A DNA stretch of 7,281 bases from Congregibacter sp. (GTDB lineage: Bacteria; Pseudomonadota; Gammaproteobacteria; Pseudomonadales; Halieaceae). Shown here piece after piece: positions 1 through 5,534 of the stretch; position 1 is the stretch's first letter, and every line of letters starts with the position of its first letter. The notes under the pieces were generated by a model. The model had not been told where the DNA came from and searched no databases. It saw only the letters and a program-made list of their open reading frames with translations. The translations under genes were made by a program, and so were the position numbers. The DNA is taken from assembly GCA_013911345.1 (NCBI GenBank), contig JACETJ010000063.1, positions 1-7,281 on the forward strand, written 5' to 3'.

Positions 1-362
1 ATCTGAATGTACTCTTTGGTGCGCGTCACGGGCTTGCCGTAGGGCACGCCGTGCCAGCCTTCAACGACCTGGGGGCCCGAGGCGCCCAAGCCCACAATAA
101 AGCGGCCGCCCGAGAGCTGATCGAGTGACATGGCGGTCATGGCGCACATGGCGGGGGTTCTCGCGGGCATCTGCATGATGGCGGTGCCCACCCGAATCTT
201 GCTGGTCTGCGCCAATACATAGGCGGCCGACGTGACGGCATCATTACCGTAGGCCTCGGCAGTCCAGACCGAGTCGTAACCCATCGACTCCGCCTGCTGG
301 ATCAGCTCGATGGGCATGTGGATGTGCTTGCCAGAATAACCAAGAAGAAAACCAAGTTTCAT
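1..362 (-). CDS. LLM-class (F420-type) flavin oxidoreductase, N-terminal part
   Basis: The gene is truncated by the window edge: 120 codons from the ATG at 362-360 are visible, of a family usually near 340 residues. The translation begins [20 protein letters not shown] and continues with an early TIM-barrel pattern: [15 protein letters not shown] (residues about 25-39), a [12 protein letters not shown] strand, then [20 protein letters not shown] and [15 protein letters not shown]. This is the pattern of bacterial luciferase-like monooxygenases annotated as LLM-class F420-dependent oxidoreductases, soluble enzymes that use a deazaflavin or flavin cofactor. Cofactor (F420 or FMN) and substrate cannot be told from sequence. 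The start is supported by GGGAG nine bases upstream. It lies downstream of the Rieske gene on the same strand, separated by 280 bases, so it probably has its own promoter. Family assignment is confident; function is not. Confidence 0.85.
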   Translation of the reverse strand, partial: MKLGFLLGYSGKHIHMPIELIQQAESMGYDSVWTAEAYGNDAVTSAAYVLAQTSKIRVGTAIMQMPARTPAMCAMTAMSLDQLSGGRFIVGLGASGPQVVEGWHGVPYGKPVTRTKEYIQ

Positions 363-642
363 GATGTGAGGCTCCCAACACCGAAGAGTGGTGTGATGTG
401 TCGATATAGTGTGATCGCGCAGTTTACGGGGGAACGGCCAGAGAACCCACCCTTGTGGTCAGCGGGTAGCACCGTGGTTCGGTTGCGAGAAGCCCCGCCT
501 CAGAATCGGGACTGCAGCAATGGGGCGGTCGAATCGGAGTTGTGACGCGTCGTTCGTGGGCGCGGGACATCTCGGCCAGTTATGGCAATAACAATAAAGC
601 TATATTAAACAGATTCTTAAGAAGCATTGGTGACGCGTTGAC
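363..642. other. Intergenic region between the Rieske and LLM genes
   Basis: No convincing gene. From 580 to 625 the stretch is AT-rich and contains the 10-bp palindrome TTCTTAAGAA (614-623). The 9-mer GTGACGCGT occurs twice as a direct repeat (542-550 and 630-638), the second copy just past the Rieske stop. No GC-rich stem followed by a T-run was found, so no intrinsic terminator for the Rieske transcript is called. A TATATC-like -10 lies near 400-408 on the minus strand, without a good -35 at normal spacing. The small plus-strand reading frame at 318-545 is judged spurious. Confidence 0.6.
372..376 (-). promoter_or_regulatory. Ribosome binding site of the LLM oxidoreductase gene
   Basis: GGGAG on the minus strand, 9 nt before the ATG at 362. 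It fixes this start. A short inverted repeat (ACACC at 378-382 and GGTGT at 390-394) sits just upstream and may form a weak hairpin. Confidence 0.65.
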
Positions 643-2019
643 TCAGGACGGTGCCTGCAGATATGCGTCCAGCGTGAGGTGAAAGCGCCGGATCCGGGCC
701 TCCTGATAATTCCCCAGTGTTATCCCTTTACGGGTCGCTTTGAGCCCCTGCTGCTGTAACTGCAGGTTGCTGGTGTCCTGATCGTAAACAGCGCCCAGCC
801 AGGCCAGTTCATCGACCTCGGTGTAGGACTGCTCCACCGATAGACGTACGGGCTCAGGGGGGTCGGGATGCGTGGCGCCCTCGGGTAACGGCTCCAGCAT
901 CAGAATCTCGAACAGGCAGCTGTCGACGTCGTCACCGATCGGCCGGAAACGATAGGCCATCGAAATCAGCGTGCCGGGGAAGAAAAAGGCATTGGGGAAC
1001 AGGTGGTACTCGATCGAATCGAGCATCTCGCTGTCGGACACGCCGGAGAAGTCGACATTCAGCTGTGTGCCCATCTCGTCACGCAATAGCTGTGCGCCGA
1101 CCGCCCGCGCCGTCTCACCGGCTTCGAGTGTGCGCTGGGTCACCGGTAGCCCTGCCAATAATTCTTGCTCGGTCAAAGGTGGCTCGCGCCACTTGTCCCC
1201 GGGGTAATCCGAGAGGGATTCGGGGAAATAGTGGCCGATGTTGTGAATGAAGCGACTCACGTGGGGCCCAAAAATATCGTACTGGGTGTTGGCCCCCGTC
1301 GGGGAGTCGTGGGTGGTGAAGTTGTGGTACGCCTCCATGAAGGCTTCCTGCGCAGCCTTCCAGTTAGCCGGCAGCACCTTTTGTACGTGAAGCCGAATGC
1401 GTCTCCCCTCGAGGGGGAAGTGCCCAAAGTGCTCGGGAAGTACATCCAACTGCTCGCTGAGTGATGGGGCATTGGGGTCCAGGTTGATAAATACAAACCC
1501 CTGCCAGGATTCACAGGCCGCCTCTCTCAAGGAGTGCGTTGCGTCACAGACATGGGGGAAGTCCCAGCGTCCCGGCACATCTTTCAAGGCGCCATCGAGA
1601 TGCCACGACCAGCCATGGAACGGGCAGTTAAACGATTGCCCGAAGCCCGGGCCTTCTTCACCCAGCAGTCGCGTACCGCGGTGGGTACAGCTGTTAATAA
1701 AGGCTTTGATCTGATCCTCGGCCACGCGAGTGATGATCACGGAGTAGGGGCCGATGTCGTAAACGTAATGGTCGCCGACGCCGGGGATGTGTTCTTCGCG
1801 GCATGCCCATTGCCAGGTCCGCGACCACATTGTCGCCATCTCCTCGCGGAAGAAGTCGGGACAGGTATAGCGGCTGGCGGGCAGGTCGGCGTCACCCAGA
1901 AATGCATAGGCCTCGGCGATCAGTGGCGCGGGAGCGGGCTTGGCGTCGGAGGCGAGTATCTCGGCAATCGTGCCGCCCGCTGCGCGCGCCTCGCCTGGTT
2001 TTGAGTCGGACTCTGCCAT
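643..2019 (-). CDS. Rieske non-heme iron oxygenase, ring-hydroxylating alpha subunit
   Basis: A 458-residue protein when started at ATG 2019, a normal length for an oxygenase alpha subunit. The Rieske [2Fe-2S] site is C111-x-H113 with an 18-residue gap to C132-x2-H135 (CTHRG...CPFHGW). The catalytic domain has NWKAAQEAFMEAYHNFTTH (219-237): E229 takes the bridging-acid position and H232 and H237 bind mononuclear iron. D415, eight residues before a QQGL segment, fits the third iron ligand. Enzymes of this family take electrons from a reductase or ferredoxin to insert oxygen into aromatics, or to demethylate N- and O-methyl groups. No reductase, ferredoxin or beta subunit is encoded nearby, so it must use distant partners. 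An in-frame TTG at 2091 would add 24 residues, but it lies upstream of the predicted transcription start (about 2056). The ATG at 2019 has no clear Shine-Dalgarno. Substrate unknown. Confidence 0.92.
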   Translation of the reverse strand: MAESDSKPGEARAAGGTIAEILASDAKPAPAPLIAEAYAFLGDADLPASRYTCPDFFREEMATMWSRTWQWACREEHIPGVGDHYVYDIGPYSVIITRVAEDQIKAFINSCTHRGTRLLGEEGPGFGQSFNCPFHGWSWHLDGALKDVPGRWDFPHVCDATHSLREAACESWQGFVFINLDPNAPSLSEQLDVLPEHFGHFPLEGRRIRLHVQKVLPANWKAAQEAFMEAYHNFTTHDSPTGANTQYDIFGPHVSRFIHNIGHYFPESLSDYPGDKWREPPLTEQELLAGLPVTQRTLEAGETARAVGAQLLRDEMGTQLNVDFSGVSDSEMLDSIEYHLFPNAFFFPGTLISMAYRFRPIGDDVDSCLFEILMLEPLPEGATHPDPPEPVRLSVEQSYTEVDELAWLGAVYDQDTSNLQLQQQGLKATRKGITLGNYQEARIRRFHLTLDAYLQAPS

Positions 2020-2051
2020 CGGGTCAGTGTGCCGTTGTTTTAATGGTGTGT

Positions 2052-2070
2052 CGCATACGCTGAGTATGCG
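2052..2070. promoter_or_regulatory. Inverted repeat over the Rieske -10 (candidate operator)
   Basis: CGCATAC (2052-2058) and GTATGCG (2064-2070) are perfect 7-bp arms around a 5-base centre. The element covers the predicted -10 and start point of the Rieske promoter, where a repressor dimer would block transcription. In RNA only its downstream part would be present, so a DNA operator is more likely than a leader hairpin. The regulator is unknown and none is encoded in the window. Confidence 0.5.
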
Positions 2071-2091
2071 GAGCAGAAGTCTTGCCGACAA
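2063..2091 (-). promoter_or_regulatory. Predicted sigma-70-type promoter of the Rieske gene
   Basis: On the minus strand, TTGTCG (2086-2091) is followed after exactly 17 bases by CATACT (2063-2068). Four of six bases match the -35 consensus and four of six the -10. Transcription would start near 2056, giving a leader of about 37 nt to the ATG at 2019. The -10 lies inside a perfect inverted repeat, which adds weight to this being a regulated promoter. Identified by eye only. Confidence 0.5.
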
Positions 2092-2095
2092 CCCG

Positions 2096-2171
2096 GTTAA
2101 CGCTGACGGCCTTGGTAGCTGAAGCCGCCAATTTCTAAGCGCTATGGCGGATTTTGTTAACAGCTTGACGG
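2096..2171. repeat. Imperfect direct repeat upstream of the Rieske promoter
   Basis: GTTAAC followed by TGACGG occurs twice: 2096-2101 with 2104-2109, and 2156-2161 with 2166-2171. The copies are 60-62 bp apart, with a 2-base and a 4-base gap between the two boxes. Relative to the predicted Rieske start near 2056 they centre at about -46 and -107, positions typical of activator sites. Chance is possible because the two boxes are not equally spaced. A separate 6-bp inverted repeat, CCGCCA (2125-2130) and TGGCGG (2145-2150), lies between the copies. Confidence 0.35.
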
Positions 2172-2263
2172 ATTGGGTAAATCACCTGTCGGCCCCATAG
2201 CCCATATTTATTTCATCAAACAAATAGTCTAAAGTTCGCGCCGAGTGAACAGGGACGATCACT

Positions 2264-2281
2264 TGCACTGAGTTCAGTGCA
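2264..2281. promoter_or_regulatory. 18-bp palindrome upstream of the Alg44-like gene (candidate operator)
   Basis: TGCACTGA (2264-2271) and TCAGTGCA (2274-2281) are perfect 8-bp arms around GT. Size and symmetry suit a site for a dimeric helix-turn-helix regulator. It lies about 100 bp before the Alg44-like start. A weak promoter candidate on the plus strand, TTCAGT (2273-2278), 18 bases, CATATT (2297-2302), would place its -35 inside the right arm, but each element matches consensus poorly. As RNA it would be an 8-bp stem with an unfavourable 2-base loop, so a DNA site is preferred. Confidence 0.5.
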
Positions 2282-2365
2282 GATGCGACGGAAGCGCATA
2301 TTTCTCCTGCGCGTCGCGCATCACCCATGATGGGTTTGTGGCCTCCCTGTCCTCTCACTGACAGC

Positions 2366-2370
2366 AGGGG
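2366..2370 (+). promoter_or_regulatory. Ribosome binding site of the Alg44-like gene
   Basis: AGGGG, 9 nt before ATG 2380, supports that start. The site directly follows a short CTGTC/GACAG inverted repeat, and CCC at 2345-2347 could pair with part of the GGGG. The leader might therefore partly mask the site, but the stem is short. Confidence 0.6.
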
Positions 2371-2379
2371 TGCAAAAAC

Positions 2380-3945
2380 ATGGGTTCTATACACACATTT
2401 CAGTCACGATCTGGGGCGCGAGTTTTCCCGCGCGTCGACTACCGTGCTCTGATTAAGACGCAGCAAGGTTCTTTCGTCACCAAAGAATGGAGTGGTGGCG
2501 GATTTTCTCTGTATGACAAGGAGCTGGCGAGCAGCATTGGCGACACCCACAACGGGTCCATCTGTTTCGACATGCCTGTGGGTCGATTCGCCATTCCCGT
2601 TCGTTTTGAGATTGTCCGCGTTAGCGATGACGGATTCGCCCTCGGCTGTCGGTTTGTTGATATGGAGCCTGGGCACGCGAAAGTGTTGCAAACCATTGTT
2701 GATAACTTTCTGCTTGGTGAGACGACATCAATCGAAAATTTGGCTTCGGTCGGCGTTAAGGCGCAGTTACACGAAGAGGAATTGCAACGCATTCGCCTGA
2801 ATTGGTGGCGATTTGGCCTCGTTGCCTTGCTGGCGATCTGTGTCATCTCACTGGCAGTTCTGATGATCGAATCGAGGCTACTGAATATCGTTTCCCAACA
2901 CGCAGCGGTCAGCCAGCCGGTTTTGAACCAGCGGAGCTACGGCAACGGTGTACTGGCGCTGGGTGATTTTGAGATTGGACAACGGGTCAGCAAGGGCGAC
3001 CTTTTGTTTTCTGTCTTTACTGAGGACGGCGTCGATTTGCTCGCCAATGATGAGCAGGAACTCAACGATCTGGATAGCCGCATTATCTACTACCAGACCC
3101 TGTTGGCGCAGAGTGAGCAAGCAATCTCGCGATATGAGACGCGTTTAGTCCGAGAGCAAACAGTTCTGGAGGATAAGCAGGAACTGATGCGGGAGGAATT
3201 AGCGACGCGTGAGCGACTGCTTCAATTGTACAGTCAAGCCGTGATGAAAGGTGGGATTGAGGCGATTGCCAGAGAGCGCGAGCGGCTTGAAACCCTGCAG
3301 CTGGGCAGAGACCTTCTGTCGATGGAGGCTGAGGAGGAAGAGATACAGAGCCAGCTCGATCAAATTGCGATTGGTGTGCCCCCGCGGGAAGCGGAGAGCG
3401 GTCTGCAATCACCCTATGAGGCTCAACGGCAGCTCGATATGTTGTTCTCTCAAAGAGAGAAGCTGCTGGAGGAAGTCGAGCGGTTGAAGGTTAGGGGTTT
3501 GGCTTATTCCCCGTGCGACTGTTATATCGTATCAATCAATGCGTCAGATGGTCAGGTAGTGCAGACGGGCACTTCGATCGTCGAGTTATCCCGTTTTTCC
3601 GAATCAGACCGTAGCGGCCGCTCGGTGATCGCGCTAATGCCTTTAGAAAAAGCCGATCTCCTGAAAACAGGTATGTCGGTGGATTATCAACTGGCCAGCC
3701 GGGATGCTTACTCGTCAGGCACGATTGAAGAGATTCGTTTCTACAGTGCAGCCAATGCTGAGGTGTATAACCAGCAGGGAGAGCTGCTGGGCGGATTGCC
3801 GCAGACGCTACCCAGGCTGAAGCAATATACCCTCATCAAAATTGCACCCTCAGAATCGGATGAGTTACCCCTGGTCAATGAGCCGGTGAAGGTGGTGGTG
3901 CCCGTTTCGTTCGCCTCAGTATTCAAGGACTGGTTTAACTTGTGA
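2380..3945 (+). CDS. alg44: Alg44-like protein: PilZ c-di-GMP receptor fused to a membrane-fusion (HlyD-type) periplasmic domain
   Basis: 521 residues. The cytoplasmic PilZ domain (about 10-112) has overlapping RxxxR motifs (R10/R14 and R14/R18, RVFPRV) and E36-W-S38-GG-G41 at the [D/N]xSxxG position. A single membrane helix spans about 145-164. Periplasmic part: a lipoyl-like half (187-215), predicted coiled-coil helices (about 222-330 and 346-372, broken near PP334-335), a second lipoyl-like half starting SPCDC (377-381), then a beta-barrel (about 413-512). The SPCDC segment and the stretch after PilZ (FVDMEP, LLGETTSIENLAS) match remembered Pseudomonas Alg44, whose PilZ domain binds c-di-GMP and activates alginate polymerisation by Alg8. 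Pseudomonas Alg44 is about 389 residues; the extra length is mostly coiled coil. The gene overlaps the Alg8-like gene by 4 nt (GTGA), supporting a two-gene operon. Alg44-like architecture is confident; the polymer made is not known. Confidence 0.88.
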   Translation: MGSIHTFQSRSGARVFPRVDYRALIKTQQGSFVTKEWSGGGFSLYDKELASSIGDTHNGSICFDMPVGRFAIPVRFEIVRVSDDGFALGCRFVDMEPGHAKVLQTIVDNFLLGETTSIENLASVGVKAQLHEEELQRIRLNWWRFGLVALLAICVISLAVLMIESRLLNIVSQHAAVSQPVLNQRSYGNGVLALGDFEIGQRVSKGDLLFSVFTEDGVDLLANDEQELNDLDSRIIYYQTLLAQSEQAISRYETRLVREQTVLEDKQELMREELATRERLLQLYSQAVMKGGIEAIARERERLETLQLGRDLLSMEAEEEEIQSQLDQIAIGVPPREAESGLQSPYEAQRQLDMLFSQREKLLEEVERLKVRGLAYSPCDCYIVSINASDGQVVQTGTSIVELSRFSESDRSGRSVIALMPLEKADLLKTGMSVDYQLASRDAYSSGTIEEIRFYSAANAEVYNQQGELLGGLPQTLPRLKQYTLIKIAPSESDELPLVNEPVKVVVPVSFASVFKDWFNL

Positions 3946-5450
3946 ACTTCCGTCCTAGCCAGCACCGAGGCTTTCATTTTGATGATGCAGCTCACACCAC
4001 AGTGGTGTGGTGGCTGCTGGGCGCGATCGTGGTGCTCAGCATCTGGTGGCTGTACCTGATACTGCCTACCCCGGAGTTCAGAGGTGAGGCTTTGCTCGTC
4101 ATCGGTTTCATCGGTGTGTGGCGATACCTTTGGAAGGCGCTGCACCTGTTTCGAGGGCTGTACTATCGATATGTCCGCTATCCAGCCTTATCGCGACTGA
4201 TTGATCCAACCCAAAAACCCACCGAACTTCTGATTGTCATCCCCTCATACCGGACGGCACCGGAGATCAGTACTCAAGTATTTAACGCGTTGGTCAGAGA
4301 GATTGATGCCTTTGGTGTGGCGTGCAGGGTAGTGGCCTGTGTGACTGATGCTGCGGACGTCAACATTATCCGCTCCCAGTGGGATGCTTTACGAACCCAT
4401 GTGCCGGTCACCTTGCATATCATTGATCAAGACGGCACCGGTAAGCGCAACGCGCTGGCTGACGCCCTTGAACTGCTGGCCAAGGGCAGTCCCATTGCCA
4501 AGGATGCTGTACTGGTGCTGATGGATGGCGACAGCGTCGTGCCAGAGGGCATTTTCTCCAAGGTGTCCGGCTTTTTCCTTCGTTACCATGACTTGGGCGC
4601 TCTCACGACCCATAACGCGTCTAAGGTGTCGGGCAGTTCTCTCAAGCGACAGTGGTATCGCCAGCGCATGGCACAGCGCCACTTTTTCATGAATTCGCTG
4701 AGCTTGAATTACGGGTTGTTGACGCTCACCGGCCGCTTCTCTGTCTTCAGAGCGTCGGTGGCATTGTCTCCCGAGTTTATCGAGGGCTTGCGGCATGACC
4801 AGGTTGATCATTGGCGGGCAGGGCGTATCCGCTTTTTGACCGGGGATGACAAAAGCACCTGGTTTCATGTGTTGAAAACACGCTGGAAGATGATGTACCT
4901 GCCCGATACGGTCGTCACCTGCCTCGAAGAAGCGCCGGAAGGCAGCTTCGTATCATCCAGCCTGTCCCTGATGACTCGATGGTACGGGAATATGGTCCGG
5001 AGTAATCTTCGGGCCATCAGACTGAAGCCTTGGCACACTGGCTGGTTTCTCTGGCTCTGTCTGCTCGACCAGCGAATCAGCGTCTGGACGACGCTATCGG
5101 GCCCTTTCATGGCGCTCTTTTTGACCGCGGTTCTCGGACCTCAAGTATTGGTTGCTTATCTATTATGGGTGGTGCTCACCCGGAGTGTGCACGGACTGCT
5201 TTTGTGGGCGCAGTCTGGTCAATTCCATCCCCTGTTCATCCCGCTACTTTGGTATGACCAGATGGCCGGGTCTTTGGTCAAGGTTTACCTATTGCTTAAG
5301 CCAGAGAGGCAGCGCTGGACGCGCCAAAATATCAAGGCCGCAAGAAGCAACGATGGCTTAGTCCTATGGTTCCGCAATGCATTGCCCAAGTTTGAATTTA
5401 CCGCGGCAATGAGTGGGCTACTGGTGTTTGTGATGCTCCTCTACGGTTGA
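3942..5450 (+). CDS. alg8: Alg8-like processive family-2 glycosyltransferase (mannuronan synthase homologue)
   Basis: 502 residues, close to Pseudomonas Alg8 (about 494). Two N-terminal membrane helices (about 21-42 and 48-68), a cytoplasmic GT-A domain (about 92-350), then membrane or interfacial helices to 452 and a final one at 484-501. GT-2 motifs: MDGD (D195, D197) for metal/nucleotide-sugar binding, TGDDK (300-304) at the catalytic-base position, and TRWYGN (345-350) at the QxxRW position. Segments TGRFSVFRASV, HWRAGRIRFLTGDDKS and LLDQRIS match remembered Alg8. Alg8 polymerises GDP-mannuronate at the inner membrane when Alg44 binds c-di-GMP. The GTG start at 3942 overlaps the upstream stop; AAGGA sits 12 nt before it, so translational coupling is likely. 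No algD, algK, algE, algG, algX, algL or acetylase gene is in the window and the order is reversed from Pseudomonas. The sugar substrate is inferred, not shown. Confidence 0.9.
   Translation: MNFRPSQHRGFHFDDAAHTTVVWWLLGAIVVLSIWWLYLILPTPEFRGEALLVIGFIGVWRYLWKALHLFRGLYYRYVRYPALSRLIDPTQKPTELLIVIPSYRTAPEISTQVFNALVREIDAFGVACRVVACVTDAADVNIIRSQWDALRTHVPVTLHIIDQDGTGKRNALADALELLAKGSPIAKDAVLVLMDGDSVVPEGIFSKVSGFFLRYHDLGALTTHNASKVSGSSLKRQWYRQRMAQRHFFMNSLSLNYGLLTLTGRFSVFRASVALSPEFIEGLRHDQVDHWRAGRIRFLTGDDKSTWFHVLKTRWKMMYLPDTVVTCLEEAPEGSFVSSSLSLMTRWYGNMVRSNLRAIRLKPWHTGWFLWLCLLDQRISVWTTLSGPFMALFLTAVLGPQVLVAYLLWVVLTRSVHGLLLWAQSGQFHPLFIPLLWYDQMAGSLVKVYLLLKPERQRWTRQNIKAARSNDGLVLWFRNALPKFEFTAAMSGLLVFVMLLYG
3993..4009. 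repeat. 17-bp palindrome at the start of the Alg8-like gene
   Basis: CACACCAC (3993-4000) and GTGGTGTG (4002-4009) are perfect 8-bp arms around one base. It lies about 50 nt into the coding sequence, at residues 18-23. In mRNA it would form a 7-bp stem with a CAG loop close to the coupled start, where it could affect translation. It may equally be a by-product of codons for HTTVVW. Confidence 0.4.
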
Positions 5451-5521
5451 TCGCGCACAGGTAACAGTTGATCCACTGAGCGATGTGGATGACGATGCAC
5501 TGCCACCATGAAACACTAATT

Positions 5522-5527
5522 AAGGGG
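5522..5527 (+). promoter_or_regulatory. Ribosome binding site of the SnoaL-like gene
   Basis: AAGGGG, 7 nt before ATG 5535. It decides for this start over the in-frame ATG at 5547. The 84-base gap after the Alg8-like stop has an ATCCAC (5471-5476)/GTGGAT (5485-5490) inverted repeat but no T-run and no strong promoter, so read-through from the upstream operon is possible. Confidence 0.7.
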
Positions 5528-5534
5528 TGTCGTT

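Larger units (their letters stand above)
2020..2379. other. Divergent regulatory region between the Rieske and Alg44-like genes
   Basis: 360 bases without a credible gene. Contents in order: Rieske leader, inverted repeat over the Rieske -10, its -35, GTTAAC/TGACGG direct repeats, a 6-bp inverted repeat, the 18-bp palindrome at 2264-2281, a short palindrome ACCCATGATGGGT (2323-2335), a CTGTC/GACAG repeat (2347-2351 and 2360-2364) and the ribosome binding site at 2366-2370. The 70-codon minus-strand frame at 2182-2394 has no recognisable domain and covers these sites. It is treated as spurious. Confidence 0.6.

Noticed and set aside
318..545. 75-codon plus-strand open frame
   Set aside because: It overlaps the LLM gene's start on the opposite strand, has no recognisable domain, and the LLM start has a good ribosome binding site.
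1534..2004. 156-codon plus-strand open frame
   Set aside because: It is antisense to the well-supported Rieske gene and low in recognisable features.
2020..2091. Longer Rieske start at TTG 2091
   Set aside because: The added 24 residues overlap the predicted promoter and inverted repeat and lie upstream of the predicted transcript start; ATG 2019 gives a usual family length.
2125..2150. CCGCCA/TGGCGG inverted repeat followed by ATTTTGTT, considered as a terminator
   Set aside because: No gene ends upstream of it on the plus strand, the loop is 14 bases and the T-run is broken.
2182..2394. 70-codon minus-strand open frame in the divergent region
   Set aside because: No domain, no clear ribosome binding site, and it covers the palindrome and the start of the Alg44-like gene.
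3445..3461. TTCTCTC-AAA-GAGAGAA inverted repeat inside the Alg44-like gene
   Set aside because: It falls in the coiled-coil coding region where purine-rich codons make such matches likely; no functional argument.
5471..5490. ATCCAC/GTGGAT hairpin after the Alg8-like gene, considered as a terminator
   Set aside because: Only 6 bp with no T-run behind it; not enough to call.
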